DNA of 39,855 bases from Thermoplasmata archaeon (GTDB lineage Archaea; Thermoplasmatota; Thermoplasmata; Lutacidiplasmatales; UBA184). Each line of letters starts with the position of its first letter. The first letter of the stretch is position 1. The notes under the pieces are model-generated. The model was not told the DNA's origin, searched no databases, and saw only the letters and a list, made by a program, of their open reading frames with translations. Shown piece by piece: positions 7,453 to 16,134 of this stretch. The stretch lies in assembly GCA_021798195.1 (NCBI GenBank), contig JAJZYH010000016.1:1-39855 (forward strand), given 5' to 3'. Position numbers and translations under genes: made by a program.

Positions 7453-7779
7453 TCAGCCGTACCGGGGGATGGTGGGATCCACCTTCCGGGACCAGTGGTC
7501 GATGCCTCCCTCCAGGTTCGCCACCCGGGAGAACCCCATGGCCTCCAGAAAGCCTGCCACCATGGCGGAGCGGCTCCCATGGTGGCAATAGACCACCACG
7601 GTCTTGTCCCGGGGGATCTCGGCGAGACGCCGCGGGATCTCCGCGAGGGGGATGTGGAGCGAAGGGTGGATGCAGGCAAACTCGCGCTCCTCGGGCTCCC
7701 GCACGTCCAGGAGGACATGATGGTCGGGACGCTCCCGGAGACGGATCGCCACTTCGTGGGGATGAACCGATTCCACCAT
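7453..7779 (-). CDS. Single-domain rhodanese (sulfurtransferase)
   Basis: This is a 108-residue rhodanese-homology protein. It has the N-terminal VLLDVREPEEREFACIHPSLHIPL motif that opens the fold (split here as VLLDVREP and HIPL), and the active-site loop YCHHGSRS with the catalytic Cys that carries the persulfide. NLEGGIDHW near the C-terminus is the usual closing motif. It is a cytosolic sulfur carrier for thiosulfate, or a sulfur-trafficking protein. A TTG at 7809 would extend the protein by 10 residues, but ATG at 7779 has GGAG about 10 bases upstream and gives the usual family length. It lies 38 bases downstream of the gene start side of nothing else on this strand except the flippase gene, whose stop at 7818 precedes it, so the two may share a transcript. 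Confidence 0.9.
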   Translation of the reverse strand: MVESVHPHEVAIRLRERPDHHVLLDVREPEEREFACIHPSLHIPLAEIPRRLAEIPRDKTVVVYCHHGSRSAMVAGFLEAMGFSRVANLEGGIDHWSRKVDPTIPRYG

Positions 7780-7817
7780 AGGGGGGGCTCTCCAATCCCC
7801 CCGGTTCAAGACGCTTT

Positions 7818-9569
7818 CTAGGGGGGTGGCACCGGCGGGTCCCCGGGGACCTCCCCGGGGGAAGGGTCTTTGACAAAGGGAGCCAGCACGGAGCGGATGA
7901 GGGTGAGGCGCCGGCCCAGGTAGGTCTCGGCGACGCGCAGGAGGTGGCTATCCTCCCCTTCGAGGCTCCGGGTCCCCGGGACGGCGAGGAAGTAGGCCAC
8001 GGCGAAGAGGAAGAAGAGCGCCACGAGGGTGTACCACTGGGGGGTCCAGTGGAGCCCCCAGACCAGGACCCCCAGGGCGACGCCCACCGGAAGGGTCACC
8101 GCGAGGAGGGGTCGCAGCACGGGGGGAGTGAAGGGGTGGACGTCGGCGAGGAGATAGGTCTCGAGCACGCTCAGCACGGGGAGGAGGGCGAGGGAGATCG
8201 CGAACGCCACCGCGGCGCCGGTGACGCCCCAGAGGGGGACCAGGGCGAGGGACCCCACCACGTCCACCAGCGCGGCGAGGACCGTGTTCATCACCAGCCA
8301 GCGGAGCTTCCCCAGGCCCACCAGCACCGAGGGGGAGGGGCCCACCACGGTGGAAAGGAATGCGCCCAGCACGGTGATCCGCAGCACGGTGGCGGCGGAG
8401 GCGTACGGGGGGGAGGCGATCTTGGCCGTCCCGTAGACGAGGTCCAAGGACGGGATGGGGAGGAAGAAGAACAGGAGGAAGAACGGGACGGATCCCAGGA
8501 GGATCCACTTGGTGATGGTGGCATAGCTCCGGCGGAGCTCCTCCATGTCGCCCCAGCGGTGGAGGCGGGCCGCCACGGGGAGCATGATGTAGGAGAGGGA
8601 CCCCACGGCGAGGGTCACCAGCTTCGCCAGGGGGAGGATGGCGCTGTAGGCCGACACTTCCGTGGGGGAGAAGAACCCCACGGCCAGGGTGTCCACGTTG
8701 CCCGTCACGGTGGTGGCGAGCCCCACCAGGGAGAGGGGGAGGGAGAACCACAGGAGCGCTCCGAGGGAACCGGGCGCTCCATGCGCGGAGGGTGCCACCT
8801 CCTCCCGCCCCTTGGGGAGCGGACGGCTCAAGTCCCCCCGGCGCCGGAGAGTGTACAGGGAGAGGCCCACGAGGGTCGCCGCGGTGGCCGCCACGTAGGA
8901 GAGGAGCGCTCCCACGAGGCCCAGCCCACCGGCCAGGGTTCCCACCAGGAAGACCAGGGTGAGGAGCGGGTTCAGGATCGTGACGAAGAGGGTGTTGGGG
9001 TAGACGTTCTCCACCCCCTGGAAATAGGAGGCGAGGAGGCCCGAGACCAGCCCCAGGGCGAGGTTGGCGGCGAGGAAGTCGGCCACCAGGGTGAGGGACG
9101 GCATGGAGAGGGCGGAGGCGAGAGAGGGGCCCGCGAGCCACAGGAGGGTCCCGGTGGCCGCTGCCGCCAGGAGGACCACGTAGAAGCTGGTCCGGACGAT
9201 CCGTTTCCGCTCCCCGGGATCGCCGGTGTGCGCCAGTTGCCGGGCCACCGCGGTGGGGACCCCCAGGTTGGCCACGGTCCCCACGAGGGCCGTGATGGCG
9301 AGCCCCACGGTGAAGACGCCGAACTCCTCGTTGGAGAGGGAACGGACCAGGAGGACCCGGGTCCCGAAGACCGCGGCGATGGTGAAGAGCTGGCCGATGA
9401 GGGTGATGAAGGAGCCCTCCCCCAGGGATTCCAGGGCGTGCTTCTCCGGGGCACGGAGAGGTTCCGGCGGCTCGGGACCCGGGCCGCGCGGGCCGCCCGC
9501 GGTGCCACCGGGCACAGACGCCATCGGCCGGGGCGAGGAGGTATCTCCCATATAGACGCACGGGACCAC
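7818..9569 (-). CDS. Polysaccharide/lipid-linked oligosaccharide flippase (Wzx / MATE-MVF family)
   Basis: This is a 583-residue polytopic protein with about 12 to 14 membrane helices, starting after a Pro/Gly-rich N-terminal tail of about 45 residues. The opening of the first helix (SFITLIGQLFTIAAVFGTRVLLVRSLSNEEFGVF, in short segments) is the polysaccharide-biosynthesis flippase signature, and EEFGVF is the classical LS-x-EEYG-like motif. It would move lipid-linked glycans across the membrane for N-glycosylation or exopolysaccharide export, as AglR-like proteins do in haloarchaea. The GTG at 9569 is chosen because GGGAGG lies 7 bases upstream. An ATG at 9551 is the alternative. It heads the glycan locus and is divergent from the SDR gene at 9626, separated by 56 bases. 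Confidence 0.88.
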   Translation of the reverse strand: MVPCVYMGDTSSPRPMASVPGGTAGGPRGPGPEPPEPLRAPEKHALESLGEGSFITLIGQLFTIAAVFGTRVLLVRSLSNEEFGVFTVGLAITALVGTVANLGVPTAVARQLAHTGDPGERKRIVRTSFYVVLLAAAATGTLLWLAGPSLASALSMPSLTLVADFLAANLALGLVSGLLASYFQGVENVYPNTLFVTILNPLLTLVFLVGTLAGGLGLVGALLSYVAATAATLVGLSLYTLRRRGDLSRPLPKGREEVAPSAHGAPGSLGALLWFSLPLSLVGLATTVTGNVDTLAVGFFSPTEVSAYSAILPLAKLVTLAVGSLSYIMLPVAARLHRWGDMEELRRSYATITKWILLGSVPFFLLFFFLPIPSLDLVYGTAKIASPPYASAATVLRITVLGAFLSTVVGPSPSVLVGLGKLRWLVMNTVLAALVDVVGSLALVPLWGVTGAAVAFAISLALLPVLSVLETYLLADVHPFTPPVLRPLLAVTLPVGVALGVLVWGLHWTPQWYTLVALFFLFAVAYFLAVPGTRSLEGEDSHLLRVAETYLGRRLTLIRSVLAPFVKDPSPGEVPGDPPVPPP

Positions 9570-9625
9570 GGGAATCCCTCCCGGAAGGAGGAAGGGACAA
9601 GGGGAGGGGATGGCTCGGCCTCCCC

Positions 9626-10561
9626 ATGCCCCCCGTACGTTCCGTCCTGGTGACCGGCGCTCTGGGGTTCCTGGGACGGCACGTGGTGTCCGACCTCGGA
9701 TCCCGCGGGATCGAGGTGCGCCTCCTCGACGACCTCTCCGCCGACCCCCATGGGACGTGGCCCGCGTCGGCAGCTCCCTCGGCGAGGTTCCCGCGCGACG
9801 TGCGCCAGTGGGACCAACCGGATGCGGCCCTCACCGGGGTCGAGGGCGTGGTCCACCTCGCCGATCGATATGTGGAGGGACCCCGCGCCGCCGAAGCGCT
9901 CGACGTGAATGTCCGGGGGACGCATGCCATCCTCGAGGCCGCGGCCCGGGCCGGGGTCGCCCGCGTGGTCCTCGCCTCCACGGGGGAGGTGTACGGATCG
10001 GCGGGCGCTCCCCCGTTCCCCGAGACGCGGAACCCGGCGCCCCGCTCCCTCCACGGGGCCTCCAAGGGCGCCCAGGAGCTCCTGGCGCGTGCCTACGCCG
10101 AGCGGGGGGCGTTCCAGGTGGTGGTGCTCCGCCTCTCCGACCTCTACGGCCCGGGGATGGACCGGAGCGGACATCCGAGCCCGCTCTTGGAGTTCGCCCG
10201 GAGCGTCCTCGCGGGAAAGCCTCCCGAGGTACCCGGGACGGGGGAGCAGATCCGGGATCTCCTGCACGTGGGGGACGCCGTGGAGGCGATCCACCAGGCC
10301 CTGGACCGGAGGGTGGGGGGCTGGACGGTGGTGAACGTGGGCTCGGGGGTCCCCACGACCCTCCGGGCCCTGGCCGACCAGGTGACGGAGGTCCTGGGCC
10401 GGCCGGACCTGGAGCCCATCTCCGTGGAGGAACCCCCCGGGTTCGATCCCGCGAGGTTTCCCGAGGTGCGCCTGAGCCGTTCCCTCCTGGGGTTCCAGCC
10501 ACGCATCACCCTCCGGGAGGGGCTGGGACGGAAGGACTGGGTCCCCGGGAACCCGGCGTAG
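9626..10561 (+). CDS. Extended SDR, nucleotide-sugar epimerase/dehydratase-like, catalytic Tyr replaced by His
   Basis: This 311-residue protein has the extended-SDR layout of GalE/RmlB enzymes: GALGFLG (G11-G17), DD at the end of the second strand, HLAD near 77-80, ASTGEVYG near 117-124, and RDLLHVGDAVEAI in the substrate domain. The YxxxK catalytic pair reads HGASK at residues 143-147, so Lys147 is kept but the usual Tyr is His143 (codon CAC). The protein therefore looks like a bona fide sugar-nucleotide binder with altered or lost proton transfer. It sits between the flippase and a GT4 gene, so a role in making or binding the activated sugar for this locus is likely. No tight ribosome binding site is seen. 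GGAGGG lies about 16 bases upstream. Confidence 0.85.
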   Translation: MPPVRSVLVTGALGFLGRHVVSDLGSRGIEVRLLDDLSADPHGTWPASAAPSARFPRDVRQWDQPDAALTGVEGVVHLADRYVEGPRAAEALDVNVRGTHAILEAAARAGVARVVLASTGEVYGSAGAPPFPETRNPAPRSLHGASKGAQELLARAYAERGAFQVVVLRLSDLYGPGMDRSGHPSPLLEFARSVLAGKPPEVPGTGEQIRDLLHVGDAVEAIHQALDRRVGGWTVVNVGSGVPTTLRALADQVTEVLGRPDLEPISVEEPPGFDPARFPEVRLSRSLLGFQPRITLREGLGRKDWVPGNPA

Positions 10562-10562
10562 G

Positions 10563-11666
10563 TCACCCGCGCCGGGGGCCGGCGCTCCGGAAGACCTCGT
10601 AGGCGTTGCGGAGCGCCTCCGAGGTCCGCTCCCTGGGGAAGTCCCCGGCCCGGTCCCGGGAGCGTCGGGAGGCATCCACGTACCGCCCCGGCTCCTCCAG
10701 CCGGCGGAGCGCCTCGAGCCACGGGGAGGGGTCGCCGGGGTCCAGGAGGGCGCCGCCGGGTCCCACCACCTCGGGAACGGAGGTCCGGTCCGAGGCGAGG
10801 ATCGGGAGGGCGTGGCTCATCGCCTCGAGGAGGGGAAGCCCGAACCCCTCGTAGAAGGAGGGAAGGATGAGGACCTGGGCCGCCGCATAGAGCCTCCGGA
10901 GGTCGTCGGTCCTCCGGAGGATCTCCAGCCGATCCTTGAGCCCCAGCTCCCGCACCCGACGGAGCGTGGCCTCGGAGACGTCGGAGAGGAGGATCCCCCG
11001 GTACGAAGGTCCGGCTCGGCGGAGGAGCTCCAGGAAGAGGCCCAGGTTCTTGTGGGGCCGGTCGGTGGCCACGCAGAGGAGCCTCCACGGGGACTCCGCC
11101 GAGGGTGCGGGAGGGGCAGCGCGGACCGGGAGGACCGGAGGTTCGGCGAAGGGAGGGACCCGGAGGACCCGGTCCTCCGGGAGGCCGAAGCGTTCCCGGA
11201 CCGAGTCCCGCGCGAACTCGCTGAGGCAGACAATGCCCCGGGCCCGGGGAAGATAGCGGGCGTTCAGGTTGTGGACCAACGAGGAGGCCCGCGGGTACCA
11301 GCGGGTGACGAGCTTCCCCAGGTCCGCCACCGTGACCACCACGTCGGGCCGATATGCGGCTGCCCGGGCCAGGAACACGTCGTTCACGTGCAGGAGGTCC
11401 GCGGGGAGGGCCCTGAGGCGCCTTGCGTAGACCGGCAGGAGGCGGTTGAGACCCGCCTCGGCGAGGGGTCCTCCGGGCCACCGGCCGCCCCACACCAGAG
11501 ATCCATCCGACGCGAACCGGGACGCGGAGGAAGGATCCACGCAGGTGTAGACCTGGGGAACGATCCCCGATGCCTCGAGGGCCTCCCGGAACATGTGGAA
11601 GACCCGGGTGTGGCCGTCCCAACGGTGGGATCCATTCACCAGGGCGATCCTCAAGCTACCCTCCAT
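10563..11666 (-). CDS. GT4-family glycosyltransferase
   Basis: This 367-residue protein has the GT-B fold. The N-terminal domain opens with LRIALVNGSHRWDGHTR, and the C-terminal domain carries LLCVATDRPHKNL and the E-x7-E region EGFGLPLLEAMSH, which binds the nucleotide of the donor sugar. It is a retaining cytosolic or membrane-associated enzyme that adds a sugar to a lipid-linked glycan. ATG at 11666 fits a leaderless transcript because CATATG at 11691-11696 is centred 27 bases upstream. A second ATG at 11693 would overlap that box and is less likely. Its stop is two bases from the stop of the convergent SDR. Acceptor and donor cannot be told from sequence. Confidence 0.88.
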   Translation of the reverse strand: MEGSLRIALVNGSHRWDGHTRVFHMFREALEASGIVPQVYTCVDPSSASRFASDGSLVWGGRWPGGPLAEAGLNRLLPVYARRLRALPADLLHVNDVFLARAAAYRPDVVVTVADLGKLVTRWYPRASSLVHNLNARYLPRARGIVCLSEFARDSVRERFGLPEDRVLRVPPFAEPPVLPVRAAPPAPSAESPWRLLCVATDRPHKNLGLFLELLRRAGPSYRGILLSDVSEATLRRVRELGLKDRLEILRRTDDLRRLYAAAQVLILPSFYEGFGLPLLEAMSHALPILASDRTSVPEVVGPGGALLDPGDPSPWLEALRRLEEPGRYVDASRRSRDRAGDFPRERTSEALRNAYEVFRSAGPRRG

Positions 11667-11690
11667 CCCCCCGGCCCCAGGCCCCGCTCC

Positions 11691-11696
11691 CATATG
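11691..11696 (-). promoter_or_regulatory. TATA-like box for the GT4 gene
   Basis: CATATG is centred about 27 bases upstream of the ATG at 11666 on the minus strand. This is the usual archaeal spacing for a leaderless mRNA. Confidence 0.35.
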
Positions 11697-11758
11697 GGCA
11701 TGGGCCCCCCACTCTCCGCTCCCTTCCGGGAGGGGGGGGATGGTCCATGGGCCCGGGA

Positions 11759-11766
11759 GTTTATGG
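11759..11766 (+). promoter_or_regulatory. TATA-like box for the DUF2079 gene
   Basis: GTTTATGG is centred about 33 bases upstream of the ATG at 11796. It would give a leader of only several bases. Confidence 0.4.
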
Positions 11767-11795
11767 GGAGTGGCCCGTCCTATGCCCGGCGAGGT

Positions 11796-13589
11796 ATGGA
11801 GCCCACCGAGCCGTTCACCGGTCGGACCCGGGAGATGTCCCCGCTGGAACCCACGGCCCGGGGTCCCCTCCTCCTGGGGGTGGGCCTCCTCGCCCTCGTG
11901 TATTTCGTCGTCTCCTTCTCCCTCTCCATCCTGCGGCTGGAGGAGTTCACCACGTCCACGTGGGACCTGGGGATCTTCCAGCAGGCCCTGTGGTCCGCGG
12001 GGCACGGGAGGCTCCTCTGGGAGGCGCCGGATTACGAGTTCTATGGCGTGCATTCCTTCCTCGAGGTGCACCCGGCCCCTCTCCTCCTTGCGCTGGCCCC
12101 TCTCTACGCTCTGGCCCCGCAAGCCGGGACGCTCTTCGTGATCCAATCCCTCGTGGTGGCCCTGGCCGCCTTCCCCCTCGCCCTCCTGGGAACGCACCTC
12201 TCGGGTTCCTGGCGGAAGGGCCTCCTGGGGGCCGGGATCTACCTCGCCCAGGCGGGCCTCCTCGGGGCGAACCTCTATGACTTCCACCTGGAGTCGTTCC
12301 TTCCCCTGGAGATCTTCTCGTTCGTGCTCCTCTGGGAGCGGCGTGCGTACCTGGCGGCCGGCGGCGTGGCCCTCCTCACCATGCTCACCCTCGAGGTGGG
12401 CCCCGTCCTCCTGTTCTTCTTCGGGATCTTCTTCGCGGTCCCGGTCCTCGAGGATCTCCGCACGTCGTGGACGGAAGCGGGCCGAGGAGGGAGGGGCTTC
12501 CTCGGCTCCCTTCGCCGAATGGGAGCCTCCCTGTTCCGGGAGCCCAAGGGGCGTGCCGCGATCCTACTCTCCACCGCGTGCGTGGTGGGATACCTCCTCC
12601 TCCGCGTCCTCCAGTCCGATCTGGTCCCGGGGCTCCTGGGCTCCGGGAGCGTCCGCCCCCTGGTGGGTGTCGGGGCGGCGGGCCTCGGGCTCTCCTGGGC
12701 CAACCTGGCCATCGGGTTCCCGCAACGGGTGACGTACTGGGTGCTCGCCCTCTCCATGGTGGGGTTCCTCCCCCTCCGGGTTCCCCGGACGTGGATCCTC
12801 TCCGCCCCGTGGATCGCATTCACCGCCCTGAGCTCCAACGTGGCGTTCGCGTCCCTGGGGTTCCAGTACGACTTCCTCACCGTCACCCTGCTCATGGTGG
12901 GGACGGTCTACGGCCTCGCGAGGCTCCCCCTCTCTCCCCTCCCTTCCATCAGGAACGTTTGGATGAGGCTCCGCGGGGGCCGGGGGGAACGGCAGAAAGC
13001 GTCTTCCGCCGGGGCGCGGGCCCCATCGCAAACGGGAAGGCCCTGGATGTGGGTCCTCCTGGGGGTGATCCTCCTGAACCTCCTCCTGAGCCCTGTGAAC
13101 CCCCTCATGCAGGAGAACCCGCCCGGAACGGGATATCAGGTCTCGTACACCGTGGGCCCGGGGTATGACCGGGTCCTTGCCCTCGTGGCCCAGATCCCCC
13201 GGGGAGCGGTGGTCCTCGCCACCACCGACCTGTTCCCGCTGGTGGCGAACGACGTGAACGCCTACAGCTTCCTCTGGTATCCCTCGCCGCCCCCTCACCT
13301 CCCGTTCTCCCCCGGAAACCTCCCCACGTACGTCCTGGCATCCAGCTCCCACTTCCCCACCGTGATGCCGTGGCTGGCCGGGCTCCTCGAGAACGGCACG
13401 ACGTACGTCGTGGTGGGCGCGGTGGCGCCCACTCCCACCGGCACGGTGACCCTCTGGATCCTCGCGCAGGGGGCGGGACCCGCCGGCACCGCCGTCGGGG
13501 CCCCGGGAGAGCCGGCCCCGCAGAGCCCCCTTCCCCACATCCTGGTGAGCGCCGCCCCGGAGGAAACATGGACCGGATCATCTTCGTGA
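11796..13589 (+). CDS. DUF2079-family polytopic membrane protein (probable GT-C-like)
   Basis: This 597-residue protein has about 10 to 12 membrane helices. After a short cytosolic start and the first helix comes an extracytoplasmic loop with TTSTWDLGIFQQALW, DYEFYGVHSFLEVHPAP and later NLYDFHLESFLPLE. The DLG, HS.LEVHP and DFH.E motifs are the hallmark of the DUF2079 family, whose acidic and His residues in outer loops resemble GT-C glycosyltransferases that use lipid-linked sugars. The C-terminal 170 residues form a soluble outer domain (AQIPRGAVVLATTDLFPLVAND). Its 3' end overlaps the next glycosyltransferase gene by 22 bases, so the two are probably co-translated. Catalytic function is inferred from the family and the locus. 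Confidence 0.8.
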   Translation: MEPTEPFTGRTREMSPLEPTARGPLLLGVGLLALVYFVVSFSLSILRLEEFTTSTWDLGIFQQALWSAGHGRLLWEAPDYEFYGVHSFLEVHPAPLLLALAPLYALAPQAGTLFVIQSLVVALAAFPLALLGTHLSGSWRKGLLGAGIYLAQAGLLGANLYDFHLESFLPLEIFSFVLLWERRAYLAAGGVALLTMLTLEVGPVLLFFFGIFFAVPVLEDLRTSWTEAGRGGRGFLGSLRRMGASLFREPKGRAAILLSTACVVGYLLLRVLQSDLVPGLLGSGSVRPLVGVGAAGLGLSWANLAIGFPQRVTYWVLALSMVGFLPLRVPRTWILSAPWIAFTALSSNVAFASLGFQYDFLTVTLLMVGTVYGLARLPLSPLPSIRNVWMRLRGGRGERQKASSAGARAPSQTGRPWMWVLLGVILLNLLLSPVNPLMQENPPGTGYQVSYTVGPGYDRVLALVAQIPRGAVVLATTDLFPLVANDVNAYSFLWYPSPPPHLPFSPGNLPTYVLASSSHFPTVMPWLAGLLENGTTYVVVGAVAPTPTGTVTLWILAQGAGPAGTAVGAPGEPAPQSPLPHILVSAAPEETWTGSSS

Positions 13590-14788
13590 CCGAACCACTC
13601 CTCTCCAGCGCGTTCGTCCAGATGCGCTTCGTCCTCCCCCTGGCCCACGAACTCCGGCAGGAGTTCCAGATCGCTGTGGCGGCTCCGCGCCTCTCCCCCG
13701 AGGTTCAGGGACTCCTAAGGGGATCTCAGATCCTCCCCCTCGACGGAGGGGCCTTCTTCCCGTCCCCGCGGCACCCCGAGGACGAGGCCCCCTCCTACGT
13801 CCTCTCCTGGCTCCGCGATTCGCTCCTGGGCCTCAACGCGCGCGCCCTCGCCCGGCGGCGGGAGTTCCGGGGCGCGCTCACCGTGAACCTCTCCATGACC
13901 ACGTCCCTCCCCTCCGACGTCTGGTACGTGCAGGGTCGCCCGTTGGGCCCCACCCTCAAGGCCATCGGCCCCTCCATGGCGAACCCCCTCCGGAGCCTGG
14001 TCCGGATCACTGGGCCCGCCCTGGGGCTCGTGGACAACCGGTATTTCGCGCAGAGGTTCCAGAGGTCGCGGCACATCGTGACCCACGGGTACCACCTCGC
14101 CCGGTGGTTCCAGGAGCGGGGGGTCCCCGTGGAAGCCGTCCTCCATTCCTACCTCCACCCCTTCACCTTCGAGCCCACCACGGCGAACCCCTCCCGGGAT
14201 TACGCCCTGGTCTACCTGGGAAAGGAGACGGACATGGAGGCGGTGCGGCAGTTGGCCGCCTCCGGGATCCCTCTCAAGGCCTTCGGGGCCAAGAGCTCGG
14301 GATGGGTCACCGGACCCGTGGGTCTTTCCCGCTCCTCCCGCGTGGAGGTGCTGGGACGGGTGAGCCACGAGGAGCTCCGGGAACTCTACACCCACGCGCG
14401 GGTCACCGCCTTCCCCTTCACCGAGGAGCCGTTCGGCCTCGTCCCCGTGGAGTCCATGGCCTGCGGCACGCCGGTGGTCACCTACGGGAGGCAGGGACCC
14501 TCGGAGACCGTGGAGGACGGGCGGACCGGCTGGCTCGTGGAGGACGCGAGGGCCCTCGTGGCCACGGTCCAGAGGATCTTCCGGGAAGGATACCCCGCCG
14601 ACGTGCCGCGCTGGTGCCGGGAACGGGCCCGGGAATTCCGCCTGGAATCCGCCGCCCAGCGCTGGCGGGGCTTCCTCCGGTCCTGCCTCGACGGGACCCC
14701 GCTCCCCCAAGAGGTGGCATACCCCTATCGGAGTTCTCTCCTCCACGGGATCACGCCCCGCTGGGAGGCCCCGGCCCCCATGCGTTAG
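13568..14788 (+). CDS. GT4-family glycosyltransferase, overlaps the DUF2079 gene
   Basis: This 406-residue GT-B enzyme starts at ATG 13568, with GGAGGA at 13559-13564 inside the end of the upstream gene. The N-terminal Rossmann domain (MDRIIFVTEPLLSSAFVQMR) is followed by a linker near residue 215, and the C-terminal domain contains ALVYLGKETD and the donor-binding segment EEPFGLVPVESMACGTPVV. The E-x7-E pair is intact. The overlap with the membrane protein suggests a paired function, for example extending a lipid-linked glycan that the DUF2079 protein then uses. Its stop overlaps the stop of the next, convergent GT4 gene by three bases. Confidence 0.88.
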   Translation: MDRIIFVTEPLLSSAFVQMRFVLPLAHELRQEFQIAVAAPRLSPEVQGLLRGSQILPLDGGAFFPSPRHPEDEAPSYVLSWLRDSLLGLNARALARRREFRGALTVNLSMTTSLPSDVWYVQGRPLGPTLKAIGPSMANPLRSLVRITGPALGLVDNRYFAQRFQRSRHIVTHGYHLARWFQERGVPVEAVLHSYLHPFTFEPTTANPSRDYALVYLGKETDMEAVRQLAASGIPLKAFGAKSSGWVTGPVGLSRSSRVEVLGRVSHEELRELYTHARVTAFPFTEEPFGLVPVESMACGTPVVTYGRQGPSETVEDGRTGWLVEDARALVATVQRIFREGYPADVPRWCRERAREFRLESAAQRWRGFLRSCLDGTPLPQEVAYPYRSSLLHGITPRWEAPAPMR

Positions 14789-15996
14789 GGATCGTCCGGC
14801 TTCCCGGGGAAGAGCTCCCGGAGGACGGGCTGGATCGTCCGTTCCCAGGAGAACTGGGAAGAGACCTCCCCGCATCGTTCCGCGAGACGGGACCGGAGCG
14901 AGGGGTCCTGCCAGAGACGTCCCAGGGCCGTGGGGAGGCCCCGGGGATCCTTCGCCGGGAACGTTAGGCCGCATCCCAAGCGGGCGAGTTCCCGGCCCGC
15001 GGCGACGGCGTCGGAGGCCACCACGGGACACCGGAACTGGACGGAGTCCAGCGCGGCGAGCCCGAACCCCTCCCGGTCGGAGATGGCCGGCAGCACGGTG
15101 GCCCAGGCCCGGGCATATCTCTCCGCAAGGTCGCGATCCGGAAGCCGCCCCAGGAATTCCACGTGGGACGAGAGTCCCCGGGATCGGGTCCATGCCTCCC
15201 AGTGGGGGCGGCGTGGCCCCTCTCCCACCACCCAGAGATGGATCTCCTTGCCTTCTCGGAGCAACCGGTCGAGGGCCCCCAGGAGGAGGTCGAGCCGCTT
15301 GTACGCGTGGGCCCCATCCAGCGCTCCCACGAAGAGGAAGGGTTGGCTCTTCCCCGGTGCGTCCCGGGGAGATGTGGGGAGGACCCGGGAGGAAATCCCG
15401 TCTCCTCCCAGGGTGGGGCCGGGGGGATCCACCTCGATGCGCCCGGCCGGAACACCTCTTTGCACCAGCTTCTCCCGGTAGTGCTCGCTGGTGACGAGGA
15501 TCCGGTGGGCCCGGCGCAGGAGGCGGACTTCCCAGGCCGAGTAGGCCCAGACCGCGGGGTTCCGCGACGTGGGATCGGCATGATAGGTCGTGATCCACGG
15601 GACGCCCTTCCCCAGGGCCCACCGCGCGGCCGCGTCCGCGGAGGGAGAGGGCTGGTTCGTCCAGAGGAGGTCCGGCTGGAACCGCTCGAGGGCGGAGCGC
15701 AAGGCGGACCCGTCGATCCAGTGCTCACCGACCACGCGTCGGGAGGGAAGATAGACCACCGGGAAGCCCGGGGGACGGTCCCCCGGGAGCGCCGGGGAGT
15801 GCCGCTGGTTTCCCACCGCGGTGAAGACACAGACCTGGGCGACCCGCGAGAGCCGGTCGGCGGTGATGAGATGGTAGCGCTCCGCGCCCCCCACCGAGGG
15901 ATAGAAGGCGTGGGTGACCACCGCGAGGCGGGGACGGGCCGACCCCTCCGGATGGACGGGCGGGTCCATCCCTCCCTTTCCCTCGTCGGGACGCAT
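14785..15996 (-). CDS. GT4-family glycosyltransferase with E-to-D change in the donor motif
   Basis: This 403-residue GT-B protein opens with RLAVVTHAFYPSVGGAERY, the common N-terminal glycine-rich acceptor/donor loop of GT4 enzymes. The C-terminal domain has FLFVGALDGAHAYKRLD and EGFGLAALDSVQFRCPVV. Where most relatives have a second Glu in the E-x7-E motif, this one has Asp (ALDS), a conservative change that may alter but need not abolish activity. ATG at 15996 is preceded by GAGGAG. An internal ATG at 15969 also has a GGGAGGG tract. It is divergent from the DPM1-like gene and converges on the GT4 at 13568. Confidence 0.87.
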   Translation of the reverse strand: MRPDEGKGGMDPPVHPEGSARPRLAVVTHAFYPSVGGAERYHLITADRLSRVAQVCVFTAVGNQRHSPALPGDRPPGFPVVYLPSRRVVGEHWIDGSALRSALERFQPDLLWTNQPSPSADAAARWALGKGVPWITTYHADPTSRNPAVWAYSAWEVRLLRRAHRILVTSEHYREKLVQRGVPAGRIEVDPPGPTLGGDGISSRVLPTSPRDAPGKSQPFLFVGALDGAHAYKRLDLLLGALDRLLREGKEIHLWVVGEGPRRPHWEAWTRSRGLSSHVEFLGRLPDRDLAERYARAWATVLPAISDREGFGLAALDSVQFRCPVVASDAVAAGRELARLGCGLTFPAKDPRGLPTALGRLWQDPSLRSRLAERCGEVSSQFSWERTIQPVLRELFPGKPDDP

Positions 15997-16085
15997 GATC
16001 TCCTCGGTCCGGGCGGGGTCCTCCGGAGAGTGCGGTGGCATGCACCCGGGGGGTCGGCGCCCGTTTCCCCCAGCACCGAGAGCAT

Positions 16086-16092
16086 CAAATAC
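16086..16092. promoter_or_regulatory. TATA-like element between divergent glycosyltransferases
   Basis: CAAATAC (plus) is centred about 46 bases before the ATG at 16135. Its complement GTATTTG lies about 93 bases before the ATG at 15996. It is the only AT-rich patch of this intergenic region. Confidence 0.3.
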
Positions 16093-16134
16093 CAGCGGGG
16101 GGCGTGATTGTGCGGAGCGGGGACGTTCCGGACC

